Shown here: piece by piece, positions 44,191 to 55,185 of the stretch
Layout: each line of letters begins with the position of its first letter
How positions within the stretch are numbered: the first letter of the stretch is position 1
Assembly (NCBI GenBank): GCA_030704615.1
Contig: CM060734.1
Location: 17,734,001 to 17,798,000 of the forward strand
DNA from: Takakia lepidozioides
Taxonomy: Eukaryota > Streptophyta > Takakiopsida > Takakiales > Takakiaceae
Reading direction: 5' to 3'
Length of the DNA: 64,000 bases
Made by a program: the position numbers and the translations under genes
Notes under the pieces: generated by a model
Databases searched by the model: none
Told to the model about the DNA's origin: nothing
Seen by the model: only the letters and a program-made list of their open reading frames with translations

Positions 44191-47100
44191 ATGAGGGAGG
44201 AGTGGATCCATTGGTTCACCATAGACCCGCACAAAAAGGACGGTGTTCAATGCAATCTTTGTGCATTGAAGCTGGCGGGTCGCAAAGATCGCATGTTATA
44301 TCACCTCGGCTACAGAGATGGGAAGAATGCAGGGATTAGTTTGTGCCCAAAAGCCTCCATGCGAGTGAAAGCCCACTTTGCCCAATGTGGAGGCAATATC
44401 CCACCGTCTCTTGATGTGGCCGTGGCTTCTAAGCCAAACACTCCAGGTTCGAATCAAACTGTCCCTCAAAGTTGTACCCAGAGGGATTTTTGCGAGGCGT
44501 CTGCTGTTCGTGGAGAAGTCGGTGGGTCAGGAGCAACACCCGATTGTACGCCAGCACTTGTACGGACCAGACCATTGAGGCAACAATCAATGCAAAAAAA
44601 CTTAAATTTGTCGCACAAGGGGAGTCTGGATAAGAAGTGGGCCCAATTTTTCTATGAGGCCAATATTCCGTTCAATGTCTCGAGGCTTCTTGCGTTTGTG
44701 GCTGTTGTCAAAGCCACGTCCGATTCCAAGTCCACATACACACCTCCGAGTTATCGCGATCTCCGTACATGATTGCTAGAAGAGGCTATGTCTGACCTCA
44801 CCCAAAATGTGAATGAAAAGACAGGTGATTCTCTCCGGAAATATGGAAGCACTATATGTGCGGACGGTTGGAGTTCTGTTACTAATCGACCACTGTTCAA
44901 TGTCATGCTGGTCTGTCCTGCAGGGGAACAATTTTTGGGATCCGTTGACACAAGCGGGGAGAGAAAAGATGCACGTTATCAAGCAGGGTTGTTGACGAGT
45001 TTCATCGATAAAATTGGAGCTGATAAAATTGTCCAAGTGTGCACGGACAATGCATCTAACATGGTTAATATAGCCGATATTTTGATGGTACGATATACCC
45101 ATCTATATTACCAAGGGTGTGCTGCTCATATCTTTGATCTCTTTTTGGAGGATCGGGGAAAAGAATCATGGATGAAACAACTAGTAAAAAGGGCAAAGTC
45201 GGTTGTGACGTTCATTCGTACACATCACATCCCTCTGGCATTGTTTAGAAAGCATGAACCCAAATACAGCCTTAGGAACCCGGGTGAAACCCGCTTTGCC
45301 ACAAACTTTTTGATGGTGCATCGACTGGTGACTGTGAGGGCAGGTCTGGAGCAAGTGATCATTGACCCTCAATGGGATGCGTATGTGGGCACCTTACACG
45401 CCTTTCGTAAGTCCAAGTCTTTGAGCAAAAGTCGGAGGGTCGGCGCAATCATTCGCTCCGACGATTTCTGGGCGAAATGTGCAAATTTTGTGTACATGGT
45501 GAAGCCGGTGTTGATTGCTTTGTGGGAGTTTGATGGAAAACAACCAATAATAGGTAAAGCATGGTTGATATTGGAAAACCTTGAGAAGCACATGCGATCC
45601 TTGAGGCGTCCTCCATTTTCTATGGACGATGATTTGGCGGCAAGGACCGAGGATGCATTTTACGACCGCAAACGGATGGTTCGCATGGACTTGCATTATG
45701 CGGGGGCCTTGCTGAATCCATTCTTGTTGGACAATACAGATTTAAGAGACGATGTGGATGCCAAAGTCGGGCTTGTACGGGTCATCATGCAACTTGCGCC
45801 CTTGAACATGACAGAGCGAGCGTTGTCCAAGTACCAGTGCTTCTCGGATCGGCAGAATCCTTTCCATGATATGTCGGATCCAAAAGCAATGAACATGTTG
45901 CCACATGAATGGTGGGATCTGATTGGAGCTGGAGCAAGAACGTTAGCTCCCATTGCAAAGCGTATTCTTGCTCAAGTGTGCTCTGCCTTGTCTTGTGAGC
46001 GGAACTGGAGCAGTTACTCGTTTGTTCACAACAAGATTCGCAACAGGTTGAATCATGCCAGGGTTGACAAATTGGTTTATGTCTACACGAATTGTAGGCT
46101 ACTGCGAGAGAGGAGAGCAAGTGACGCATCTGCATGGTACGAGAAGAATCTGTTGTCTGAAGAATCTGCCTCAGAGGTCCAATCTAGCAGCAATGATGAC
46201 ACTGACGCCGCGAGGGACTCCGACTCCGACGGTTGGGATGGATCCGATGATGTGGGCAATCCTCTACATGACCCATATGAATTTAATGACGATGATGCTG
46301 CAATGCATCCATCTTTCGATGACCTTGTTGTTGATGAACTGCGACATGGTGTCATCCCAATTGCGGACCCCCTTCCCCCAGTGGAGCACACTCTCAACAA
46401 TGAAGTTGAGGTGAACTCTCCCACACCACGAGTTCCACGGACTGCGGGAGATGTGCAGGTCAAATCATCGGATGATGACAACCGGCCGTTGTCATTCCTT
46501 CACCGACATCGTGCCCCTGTGAACCGTGCTTCATCTCACCCCGCTCCATCTCTTGTTTCTCTTTCTCAAGCCGGTCCATCCCATGCTGGTCCATCTAGTC
46601 TCTCTCCCCCTCATGTAATTCATTCCATCGCTACTCCGATCCTGGGAGATGGTTCTTCTGCTGCGGGACTTCTGCAAGTCGAACCATCGGATGACGACGA
46701 CCGGCCATTGTCGTTTCATCTGGCCCGACGACGTCCGCATGTGAACCGTGCTCCCTCGACCCTCGCTGGTCCATCTCATGCCCATTCCTCTCATGTCGGC
46801 CCCTCTGATGTACGTGCGAGTAGCCTTCCTCATACGAGACCTGCTCCAAAGCCACCACGAAATCCGGGACAAGCCCAGAAACGGCAGATAATTGTGCAAC
46901 CTTTTGTTGATGACCGACTTGTGAACATGCCTAATACCCTAGATGGTATTCATGATAGGAGTGGAAATCAACCAGAAAGACAACTGAACGTACTTCGAGG
47001 ACGACTACAGGTCCAACGGCCAGTTGCCTCTGGAAACGAAAGAACAGATGGAGATCATGATTCTAGCACTGATCATGGGAACGGGGGTGAAGTGAGTGGG

Positions 47101-47226
47101 GACGAAGATTTTGTACTAGGCGCGAGATCATACCATCGTCGTCGTGCCAGACGGAATTACAGCTATAACTTTTGTCACATGATGTGTAGTATGTTTCCAT
47201 GGATATCCATGTTTCAGTTTGGGTAA
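44191..47226 (+). CDS. hAT-family transposase, one in-frame stop
   Basis: One continuous frame of about 1011 codons starting at MREEWIHWF. A BED-like zinc finger (CNLC...MLYHL, residues about 20-40) binds element ends. A DUF659-type core follows (CADGWSSVTNRPLFNVMLV, then VQVCTDNASNM, then GCAAHIFDLFLED). The hAT C-terminal dimerisation domain is near 45900-46090 (EWWDLIGAGA, LAPIAKRILAQVCSALSCER). The last 370 residues are acidic and Ser/Pro-rich, with an internal duplication (VKSSDDDNRPLSF and VEPSDDDDRPLSF). One TGA at 44770-44772 (LRT*LLEEAM) is the only break. hAT transposases catalyse cut-and-paste transposition. The gene lies between two inverted hairpin arrays. It is the best-preserved transposase in the window. 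Confidence 0.9.
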
Positions 47227-47464
47227 TGCATATGTGTACGGAAATAAAAATGGTGGAATATGTGTATCCAAGAAAGGGTTTTTGGTGGTTGTGCGTGTGT
47301 TTGTGTTTCGTCATTACCTTTACATTGTTGATTTCCTATTATGATTTCGAAAGCCACAAAGGCCAGGTGCAGCTCCCAACATTCATCTTCCCCTTCACAA
47401 TTCCATGGGGAGTCGATACATGTGCTTTTCATCTGCCTCTCCAAACATACATACAGGTGCAAGG

Positions 47465-48352
47465 GGACCAACCTCCTGGTGGTCGCACCTATTTTTTTAA
47501 AAACAATTGTGTGACCACCAGTAGCGGTCGTCGCAACTGTTAAAATAAAAGAAAAATGTTGCGACCACCCCCCTACTGGTAGTCGCACCTATTTACTGAT
47601 TTACTAATTACCCGTGCTAGTGGTCGCAAAATATATATATATTTGGGAAACATCTGGGAGCGACAACTCACAAATCAGGCCCCTTAGTAGTGAGAAGAGA
47701 AAATAACCTCTTTCATTTATACGCCAAGAGGCGTAGGAATGGAGGCACCACACACGAACCATACCACACCCATCAAGTAGCAAGATTTGACCCCAGAATC
47801 GTCCGGGTTGCACTCAGTGCACTTAACCAACTGAGCTACTGACTGTTGGTAGATATTAAAAAATCGAAAAATTATGCGACCACCCCCCTGCTGGTGGTCG
47901 CATCTATTAAATAAAAGGAAAATAGTGCGACCACCAGCAGGTGGTAGTCGCACCTATTTGTTTTAAACAAAATTTCTGCGACCACCCCTCTGCTGATGGT
48001 CGCGCCTATTAAAAAAAAGAAAAATTATGCGACCACCTCTCTGCTGGTGGTCGCACCTATTAAAAATAAAAATAAATCTGCGACCACCCCCCTGCTGGTG
48101 GTCGCACCCATTAAAAAAAAAAAAAAACTGCGACCACCCCCCTGCTGGTGGTCGCACCCATTAAAAATAAATAAAAAATCTGCGACCACCCCCCTGCTGG
48201 TGGTCGCACCTATTAAAAAAATAAAATTTTTGCGACCACCCCCCTTCTGGTGGTCACACCTACTAATAAAAATAAAAATTCCGCGACCACCCCCCTGCTG
48301 GTGGTCGCACATAATAAATAAATAAATGCGACCACCCCTGCTGGCGGTCGCA
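47465..48352 (-). repeat. Hairpin array right of hAT transposase (inverted)
   Basis: About 13 units of TGCGACCACCCCCCTGCTGG then TGGTCGCACC with A-rich spacers (TATTAAAAA), the reverse complement of the left array at 43196-43920. A tRNA-like insertion (47690-47860) interrupts it. The last unit ends at about 48352 (GCGGTCGCAGCTATTACTAG). Confidence 0.95.
47690..47860 (-). mobile_element. Second tRNA-derived SINE-like insertion
   Basis: On the minus strand TAGCTCAGTTGGTTAAGTGC is a good tRNA A-box and D-arm. GGGGTCAAATCTTG further on fits a B-box, with CAACCCGGACGATTCTGGGG between. It lies inside the right hairpin array of the hAT element. A target duplication is not obvious. Its body differs from the SINE at 40578-40769. 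Confidence 0.6.
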
Positions 48353-48890
48353 GCTATTACTAGCGTGCGCAGTCATGATGACAGCGCGCGCCCTGAGTGT
48401 GGAGGGGGGGGGCTTATAAGGCCTTGGAGGCCATTCTCTCCCTCACTTTTCTCCACACCAAAACTTGGTGGGCGATGGGATGTTGCATTCCTTGTCATTG
48501 AGTCCAAGTGGAGAGGGGTGCTATTGGTTGGGTGGGGGGTATTTTGGGTCGTTGGATTCTACAAAATCGATGTTGAGTACCTCCCGGGAAGCCCTCCTCT
48601 GGCACCCACGTTTTTTTCATTGCACATTGCGTCATTTCACTTAGAACTGCCGAGGGAGTGACACGTGCTTCAACGACGCTACCGCGTGAGCCTGGCGTGT
48701 GAGCGTGTGAGCCTACGTTCACGCAGCTGACGTGGCGCTGATGCTGACATGGCGTGAGCCTGGTCCAGGTCATGCCACGTCACCACAAAGAAAGTGGGCC
48801 TATAACCGTGGGGCCCCCAACTGCTGATATCACCACATGAAGGTGAAACGGATGAAGGGTTTCGGGCTTTCCTGGAGTTTAACCTTCTGT
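48353..48890. other. No supported gene; edge-type word cluster
   Basis: GTGAGCCTGGCGTGTGAGCG, CTGACGTGGCGCTGATG and TGCCACGTCACC at 48685-48785 are followed by GGGCCTATAACCGTGG (48792-48807), the same motif set as at 16.2, 31.2, 33.2 and 39.2 kb. Nothing coding is recognisable. Confidence 0.55.
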
Positions 48891-49115
48891 TAACAGGAGC
48901 TTCATTTCCTAGAACTGAAATGAACTTTGTGTTAACACGAGGTTGATTCGGAGAACTTCATGTCAACCTCGTGTTAACACGAGGTTGACATGAAATTCTC
49001 CGAATCAACCTCGTGTTGACACGATGTTCTTTTCTTAGAACTAAAATCAACCTTGTGTCGGCACAAGGGGGATTTGGAAAACTCCAAGTAAACCTCGTGT
49101 TAACACGAGGTTGAT
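48890..49115. repeat. Palindrome cluster, CAACCTCGTGT family, incl. 94-bp palindrome
   Basis: Units built from CAACCTCGTGT and ACACGAGGTTG around GTTAAC. The segment 48929-49022 is a near-perfect 94-bp palindrome centred at 48975/48976, with about two mismatched pairs: the unit GTGTTAACACGAGGTTG, then ATTCGGAGAA, then the central unit, mirrored. Diverged units follow at about 49050 and 49088. It lies just downstream of MULE copy 2. Confidence 0.95.
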
Positions 49116-49312
49116 TTGATCATCTGTCTATCTGAAGGTAGTTTCTTGTGCTAATGAAAACAGAATGACAGACCAATGCGACAAATGCATTCACCCACGC
49201 ATAGCAAAGATGTTAGACGACATACATTGAGAGACACTGGACTTGAACAGTCATTCCATTATAAGTTGTAGTCAAGGAAAACACAGATTTCGGAGTGTTA
49301 AGTGAATGCTTT

Positions 49313-51957
49313 CTATGGGCTTGTATCCCGTTGTACAAGTGTGTTGACTTCGTTGAAACTCATAGTGGCTTGGTGAATGAAGAAATCCCGCTTTGGATCA
49401 CAAACCATCATTCTCAAGAAGACGAAGTAAAGGTGTTTGCACGGTATGAACTTCCCTCTTTCCCAAACTACTTGAAAGCATACCAACAAAATCAGGACAG
49501 GTACAATTTGGAAAATTGGAAACAGTGATGTCGTACGTCTTGTCCTGCAGCGCAGATGCGGATGAGATCATGGTGAAGACCCGACCATACCCTGGATCAG
49601 GCACTTCCATTGTTCCCGCAACTCGAGCGTGAAGCATTCTCGCGGACTCGATTTTGCCATAGTGTTTTACGGTTGGAGGGAATCGTCGAACCAACTTCCC
49701 ATTTCTTTGCCTCCAAGGCCACCCCTCAAGAATGACTTGTATCTGGTTTGCTGCTACAGAGCACAGATAAGGTCATCGGCCGTAGCCGCATACAAATCTC
49801 TTCCTTTTTTGCCGGATTGCTGCAACCAGGCATTGTGCAGTGTCTCCGCTAGATTGCAAGACGGCATGTTCGCCATCTCCTCAATGGACATATGCTGCAA
49901 GGCAAAAAAATACAAAGCCAATACTAGGATGGGACCCTGAAAGATATATCCAAAGCACCCAAAGGAAGGTGAATGCAAACCGCTCACCGTTGTCATGGCC
50001 ACTCCCCACTGCCGGTAACGGAAGTGCCAAAATGCGAACCAGTCTTCCAGTGCCCTCATGCTGTCCTCCGATGCCGCTCCAGATGAGTACCACCAGGCAC
50101 GAATTGTCTGGAACAATGTATTCGCTTCCCCCATAGTTTTGGGCGTCTTTGTATTGTTTGCACAGTTGACGATGCATACTCTGCATATCTGGCTTGATGC
50201 CTGCCTTTGTGTGTTTATCCAAGGATTGTGTCCTATGGAAAAGACACGTACGTTCTCTTCCAGGCATTGGCACTTTTGGATCTCCCGTCCCGAATACAAT
50301 GCGGACAGCGTTGAAGTTAGCTTGAGCACTGTCGACCATGAAACCAACAAAATTGGGAGATGGGAGACCATTGGAGGCCATAACACGAATGAGAGCTTCC
50401 CACATGAGCTGCTGTGAATTTGTGTCCTCTGACTGCATGTCACACACTGCAATTGTCATGACACGCTGGTACACAGGGTCGTAAACATGACATGCCATTG
50501 TGGTCCAGTCTTTAACCCTCTTGACGTGATCGAACATAAGGAAGCAGTTGCCTAGATCGCCACCCTTCTGCATACGTTTAACCAGGCTGACTCCGCTGCC
50601 CTCACCTTTTGTGGACATTTTGAACATGAACACTTTCCTGGCTCTTTGCCCCGGGAAAATGCTGTCTTGGATGTAGTCGTACATGCTCCTTCTCTTCAAA
50701 TCCATAATATTGTCCATATAACCTCGCTCCCAGAGCCCATTCTTAAAGCGTTCACCTGATTCTTTATGTTTGGAGAAGTCAAAGTCGAGAAATGGTCCAT
50801 AACAGTGTCCAAAGCTGGTCCCTCCAGTTTTCCTCCAACCGAATCCGATGCACACAAAATACGGCTTTCCATAAATGACTTGCTCGCCCCCATGGCAATT
50901 ACAGATGTGGTTCCAGTTGGATTGGTATCCAACTCTTGCCTTATCAGAGGCGAGACTGTCTCAATGCTCTCCCTGTAATCCCCCTTGGACACAGGGTGGT
51001 TGTGAAACCGAAATGGACACAGGCTCTAGTCAGGGTTTTGAATCGATGCACCACATAGTACATTCTGGCGCCACACATTGCAAGGTAGCAAGGCGGTACC
51101 CTACAGAACTTGCACACAAAAGTGTTACTGTATGGAGGTGTCACTGACACCATCCCATTTGCTTTGGTTTTGCACACCCGACAATGCGAAGTGTCTGCAT
51201 TTCATGTTCTCGCATTTCAGGTGCCCAATACAGACTGTTCGCCTGAATATGAGGTTGTCGTGGTTGTGAATATTGGAGGTTTTTGTGCGGCACCAAGGGT
51301 GCCCATCGTGCTTTTTGTCCATTCCTTCCATGAGACTGGAAATGCCCCCAACGCGACCAGGAGGAGGCAGCTCAAAAACAGTATTACCATCAAAAGATTC
51401 TGGCAAGAATGCCACCCTCTGAACATTGAAAGTGCTCCAGTCAATCCCTCTCAACTCACTCTTGAATCTTGCCATCCCACCCATGGCTTTCAGTTTAGGA
51501 ATGACACTGGTGATCTCCTCCACATCTGCTTCCTGATGTGGACATGGCTGATCCACGGGCGGTATTTCACAGGTATCATCGGAGGATGAGTCCGAAAGCT
51601 CAACTACAGTGTTAACGGTACTTGACTCCTTCTTGATAACCACGGGTGTTTTCTCCTGGGCCATTGATGCTGCCGTGCCAGGAGTAACGAACGATCCTGC
51701 AGACCTTCTCCGAGGAGCAGTGAGCACCCTGTATCTGCCTGGAGTCACTCTCCATTGTGTGGTTGGTGCAGTATGCGAAGGTTTCTGGAACGCGTACTTG
51801 AGCAGTTTTCCATTGGCATCGTACACTTCCCTTTCAAGAAATAGAGTTCCATTTTCCAACCGAAACTGCGTTGCGAGCACGTTGCGAATGAAAAAGGTCT
51901 TGAGACTTCCAATTCGTTCGATGCGAGCATGAAGATCAAATGCCCTAGCATTTTGGC
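49313..51957 (-). pseudogene. MULE-type transposase with SWIM finger, copy 2
   Basis: Minus-strand blocks in order. From 51957 after a TTGCAG acceptor: IRNVLATQFRLENGTLFLER, then MDKKHDGHPWCRTKTSNIHN and CIGHLKCENMKCRHF. Near 51110-51020: zinc-binding FVCKFCRVPPCYLAMCGAR and RACVHFGF. 50990-50150: MYDYIQDSIFPGQ, then GFMVDSAQANFNAVRIVFG and TCLFHRTQS (catalytic-type Asp and C-x2-H). An intron at 49891-49987 (GTGAGC to TTGCAG) follows. Next, MPSCNLAETLHNAWLQQSGK. 49650-49313: SWIM finger CTCPDF...IPCKHLYFVFLRMMV, ending at a TAG (49313-49315). At least five single-base frame changes but few stops. Block order and intron position match copy 1 at 24970-28553. Confidence 0.85.
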
Positions 51958-52098
51958 CTGCAATATACACAATCAAATAGTAAGAATCAACAATGATATC
52001 TAACATTCAAACACAAGAAATGACTCGCTTGGGAGTATCTTCAAAAATAATTCATGCATGTCAATATAAAACAAATGAGTTTGCAATCCAAATCTCAC

Positions 52099-54700
52099 CG
52101 CATCCAATTGAATGTCTATGCGTGTGACCTCAGAATCCAATTTTGGATGCAACAACTTTCCTTGAAGATTGTCAAGATATTCAAATATGGAATTGTAGCT
52201 CTATGAGCCAACAACAAAATCATCAGTCTTTGCTAGTACAATTCAAGTTTGTCATAAAATACAAAAAGCACAAAAAGCATCCTAAAGTATGCAAAATGTG
52301 CATCAAAGCAAATGATTACAAATAATCTTAAGACATGAAAATTTTTTATGTTTAGTGCTTACGAAAGAGGTGGACCAAAATTGCTTCCAAGTATTTGTAA
52401 GCCATGCATCATGCAAACCATCTTCATCGATAGTCAATATTTCTACAATGCCGCTAGAATGAATAACTTCAATTTTTGGTCTATAGCAAGCTCTTTGATG
52501 TTTGATCTCATTCCATTGAAGGTTGAAAGCTTGAAGCTCCTTCGTTTGGGTCACCTTGAAAAACAAGTTACAACACGGAAATTTCAACAACTTTGAAATG
52601 TCCAATTCTAAGTGAAAGCAAGCTTACAAAATTAAATACGATCATTACAGTGCATGAACTCACCGGAATATTGGTAATAGTGATGTTGGAAAAGCCCAAT
52701 CATCTTTTGTAGGGCTTGAAAACAATTTGACTCACATAATACCGTTGGTATTTCAATATGGCTTCATCAACCTTTTCTCTTGATTGCAAAAGTGTCGCCA
52801 TCTTAGTGAGTCTCAATTTTGTCTGAGCAACACATAAGCTCAAGGTGGGCCCTTGAAAATTTGGTAAAAGCAGATAACTTTAATGTCTCATGGATTCTTT
52901 GACTGAAGGTGTGATCTTCATCACCTAGAAAACCTCCATTGATGCTGTAGTATTGTAGAATCTCTTCTGCTGTCGGGATACAAAAACCAACATTCGAGGT
53001 CTTAGAGATAGCTAGATCCCATGCATCCCAATCTTTCCAAAAAGGTCGCGCTATGAGCTCAAACTGAATTCGAATATCACCAGGATTATACATGCTCATG
53101 GAAGGGTGCATGGTAATTCTACTAAGATTAGCCTCAGATGTAGTGGAACCCATGCGAAGCTCCTTTCTTTTAAAGAGCTCGTTACCAATACGTCTCAACA
53201 CTTCATCATCGAAAGAATCTGTATGGAGCTCAACTTTAAACATGTCAAAAGCTAACCAAAAAGCTTGGGATCTCTGTTCATCCTTGTGGACATCAAGTGC
53301 TTCATATGTAGATTTAACGTCATGTTCCCTCAATGCCTTGAAGTATGCCTCTTGATGTTTGATCCATGTCTCTGCCATCTTGTTGAGAACTTCATCTTCA
53401 ATTGCCCATATACAATGAGTGGGTGTCTCAGAGATTATGTCCATCTCATTAACAATCATACAAGATGAAGAGGACGTACCAACATGCGTTGTTGTGATTG
53501 GCGCTGCAGGTAATGCCAAATTGTAGTGACCTTGGACATTCCCCCGTTGCATGTTCCTACATCCACCTCGAGGCGGCTCACTCATAAAATCTGAATCAGA
53601 ATCTCCAAGGCTGCTAGTCGGAATATTGCCACTTGATTGTTCCATCAATCCAAATGAAGACACATCACTGTTTAATCCCACGGTGTGCAGGGTCGTAGAA
53701 GGCCATACCCCATTTGAACCTCTGACATGCTTTTGTACCTGTGACGTACTATCAGCTTCAATTTGAGATGTTGTCATACCATAAGGCCTTTGGACCCTTC
53801 GAACATCTTGGGGCACTTGAGTGAGATGAACATCTTGAACATGTGATAGGGCCATATATGAGAACTTGAAGGTTCACCATAACTTGATGAGGACAGAGAT
53901 TGAGAATCTTCAATCTCCATAGGTCTGATCTGTACACTACCACTTCGCCATCCATGGGCATTGGACCTTGTTTCATTGTCAATCTCCTTACACCTTCTAT
54001 CCCTCTTCTTATGTGGATTTCTTAGGAATTGTTGATAAGCAACAATTCCATCACTTGGGACTGTGCTTACATCAGGAACATATGAAACCTCGCTGCTATC
54101 AGGGATGTAAACAACAAATGTTGTTGCTGGCAATCGGCCCCATGGAGCCCCACGTTTTCAGATCAATGGCTCTAGAAAGTATTTGCCTGTTGCTCTCCTG
54201 GTCCGTTGGAAAAAACACCCTGTCACACGTGGTGTAGGTGTTTGACGATGAGGCTCAAGTTGTGCAAAGTGGGCAGCAATGTGAAACTCCACTGTTCCAA
54301 GACAGAATGGCTCGGGATAGATTTGCCCACCCCACTGAAGGTTTGCTTTGAAAAAGACCAAAACAACTGGGTTATCTGGAACCTAGTTGGAAATCAATGG
54401 CGTTAAAGCCTCACAATAGGCTGACCACTCTGTTGACCTTGGAAGCATATGGATGCGCCGTTGAATATCTTTGGGAGGCACATTAGAAGATGCTTGAGGC
54501 TGTCTTCTTCGTTGTGTTCTCGACTCGCAAATGTCTCGAGGAACAGAAACATTCAGGTCATTGACACTACCAATTTGAGCAGGTCCACAAAGACTTGATA
54601 CATTTGCCATACCTTGGACATCATGACCTTGGCCTTGGGGTGGTGCTGGTACATTTGATCTTGAAGAAGATCCATATGCAAAACGCTCACCTTGCTGTCA
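52099..54700 (-). pseudogene. Unrecognised multi-exon gene remnant
   Basis: A coherent minus-strand coding track. Pieces from about 54660 (SSLCGPAQIGSVNDLNVSVP) and 54340 (LQWGGQIYPEPFCLGTVEF) lead to VVYIPDSSEVSYVPDVSTVP (54110). Next comes a 350-codon open frame 53855-52803 with WIKHQEAYFKALREHDVKST, RRIGNELFKRKELRMGSTTS and YSINGGFLGDEDHTFSQRIH. Three clean phase-0 exons follow: 52801-52736 (MATLLQSREKVDEAILKYQR), 52554-52363 (VTQTKELQAFNLQW to TWKQFWSTSF) and 52200-52099 (SYNSIFEYLDNLQGKLLHPK), each with GT/AG borders. Two stops in the 5' part and shifts at about 53850 and 52805 break it. No domain is recognised; helix-rich. It could belong to the DNA element bounded by the inverted arrays at 40160 and 54935. 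It does not join in frame to the MULE exon at 51957. Confidence 0.5.
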
Positions 54701-54934
54701 AATATGCCCTACAAATGCCCTTACTCGACGCGGGATTTGTGGCAAGTTCGGTATTGAAGAATCCCCAGTGTTTTGTGATGCACAGCCAGGGTCAATATCC
54801 TGGAAGTGGTGCGTCCAGTCTTCATTTTGTTTGGACATTTCTATATCGTGCACGCCTTTGTGAACCTGCCAAAAAAGTAAGAATTGAGATCCATTGAGAC
54901 CTATTGCATTCCAAAGAAACTAAGTCAAAATTAG

Positions 54935-55185
54935 TCTATATGTAGGTAGAGGTATCGTCATGAGGTAGTTTCCCTGTTGGTATACCTACAAAGGTATAGC
55001 GTTTGATTTGCAAATAAATTTTGCTAAATCAGTGTATATTTATGTGGAGGTATTGTCATGAGGTAGTAGCCCTGATTAGTATACCAACAGAGGTATAACG
55101 CTTGATTTACAAAGAAACTTAGCTATATATGCTAGTAGAGGTATCGTCATTAGGTAGTAGTGATCCTGTGAGTGAAACCTATAGA
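54935..55185 (-). repeat. Tandem array of ~98-bp units, inverted right copy
   Basis: Two and a half diverged units (GAGGTATCGTCATGAGGTAG, GGTATACCTACAAAGGTATA, GCGTTTGATTTGCAAA) that are the reverse complement of the array at 40160-40976. Confidence 0.85.

Noticed and set aside
43196-48352. Hairpin arrays as rho-independent terminators or a CRISPR array
   Set aside because: GC stems followed by T runs look like terminators, but they repeat 14 times per side in a eukaryotic transposon and are inverted between sides.
42975-48410. hAT element with CAGGG ends from 42975 to about 48396
   Set aside because: The left CAGGGTTGC is convincing, but the only right candidate (GCGCGCCCTG near 48395) matches weakly and no 8-bp duplication is seen.
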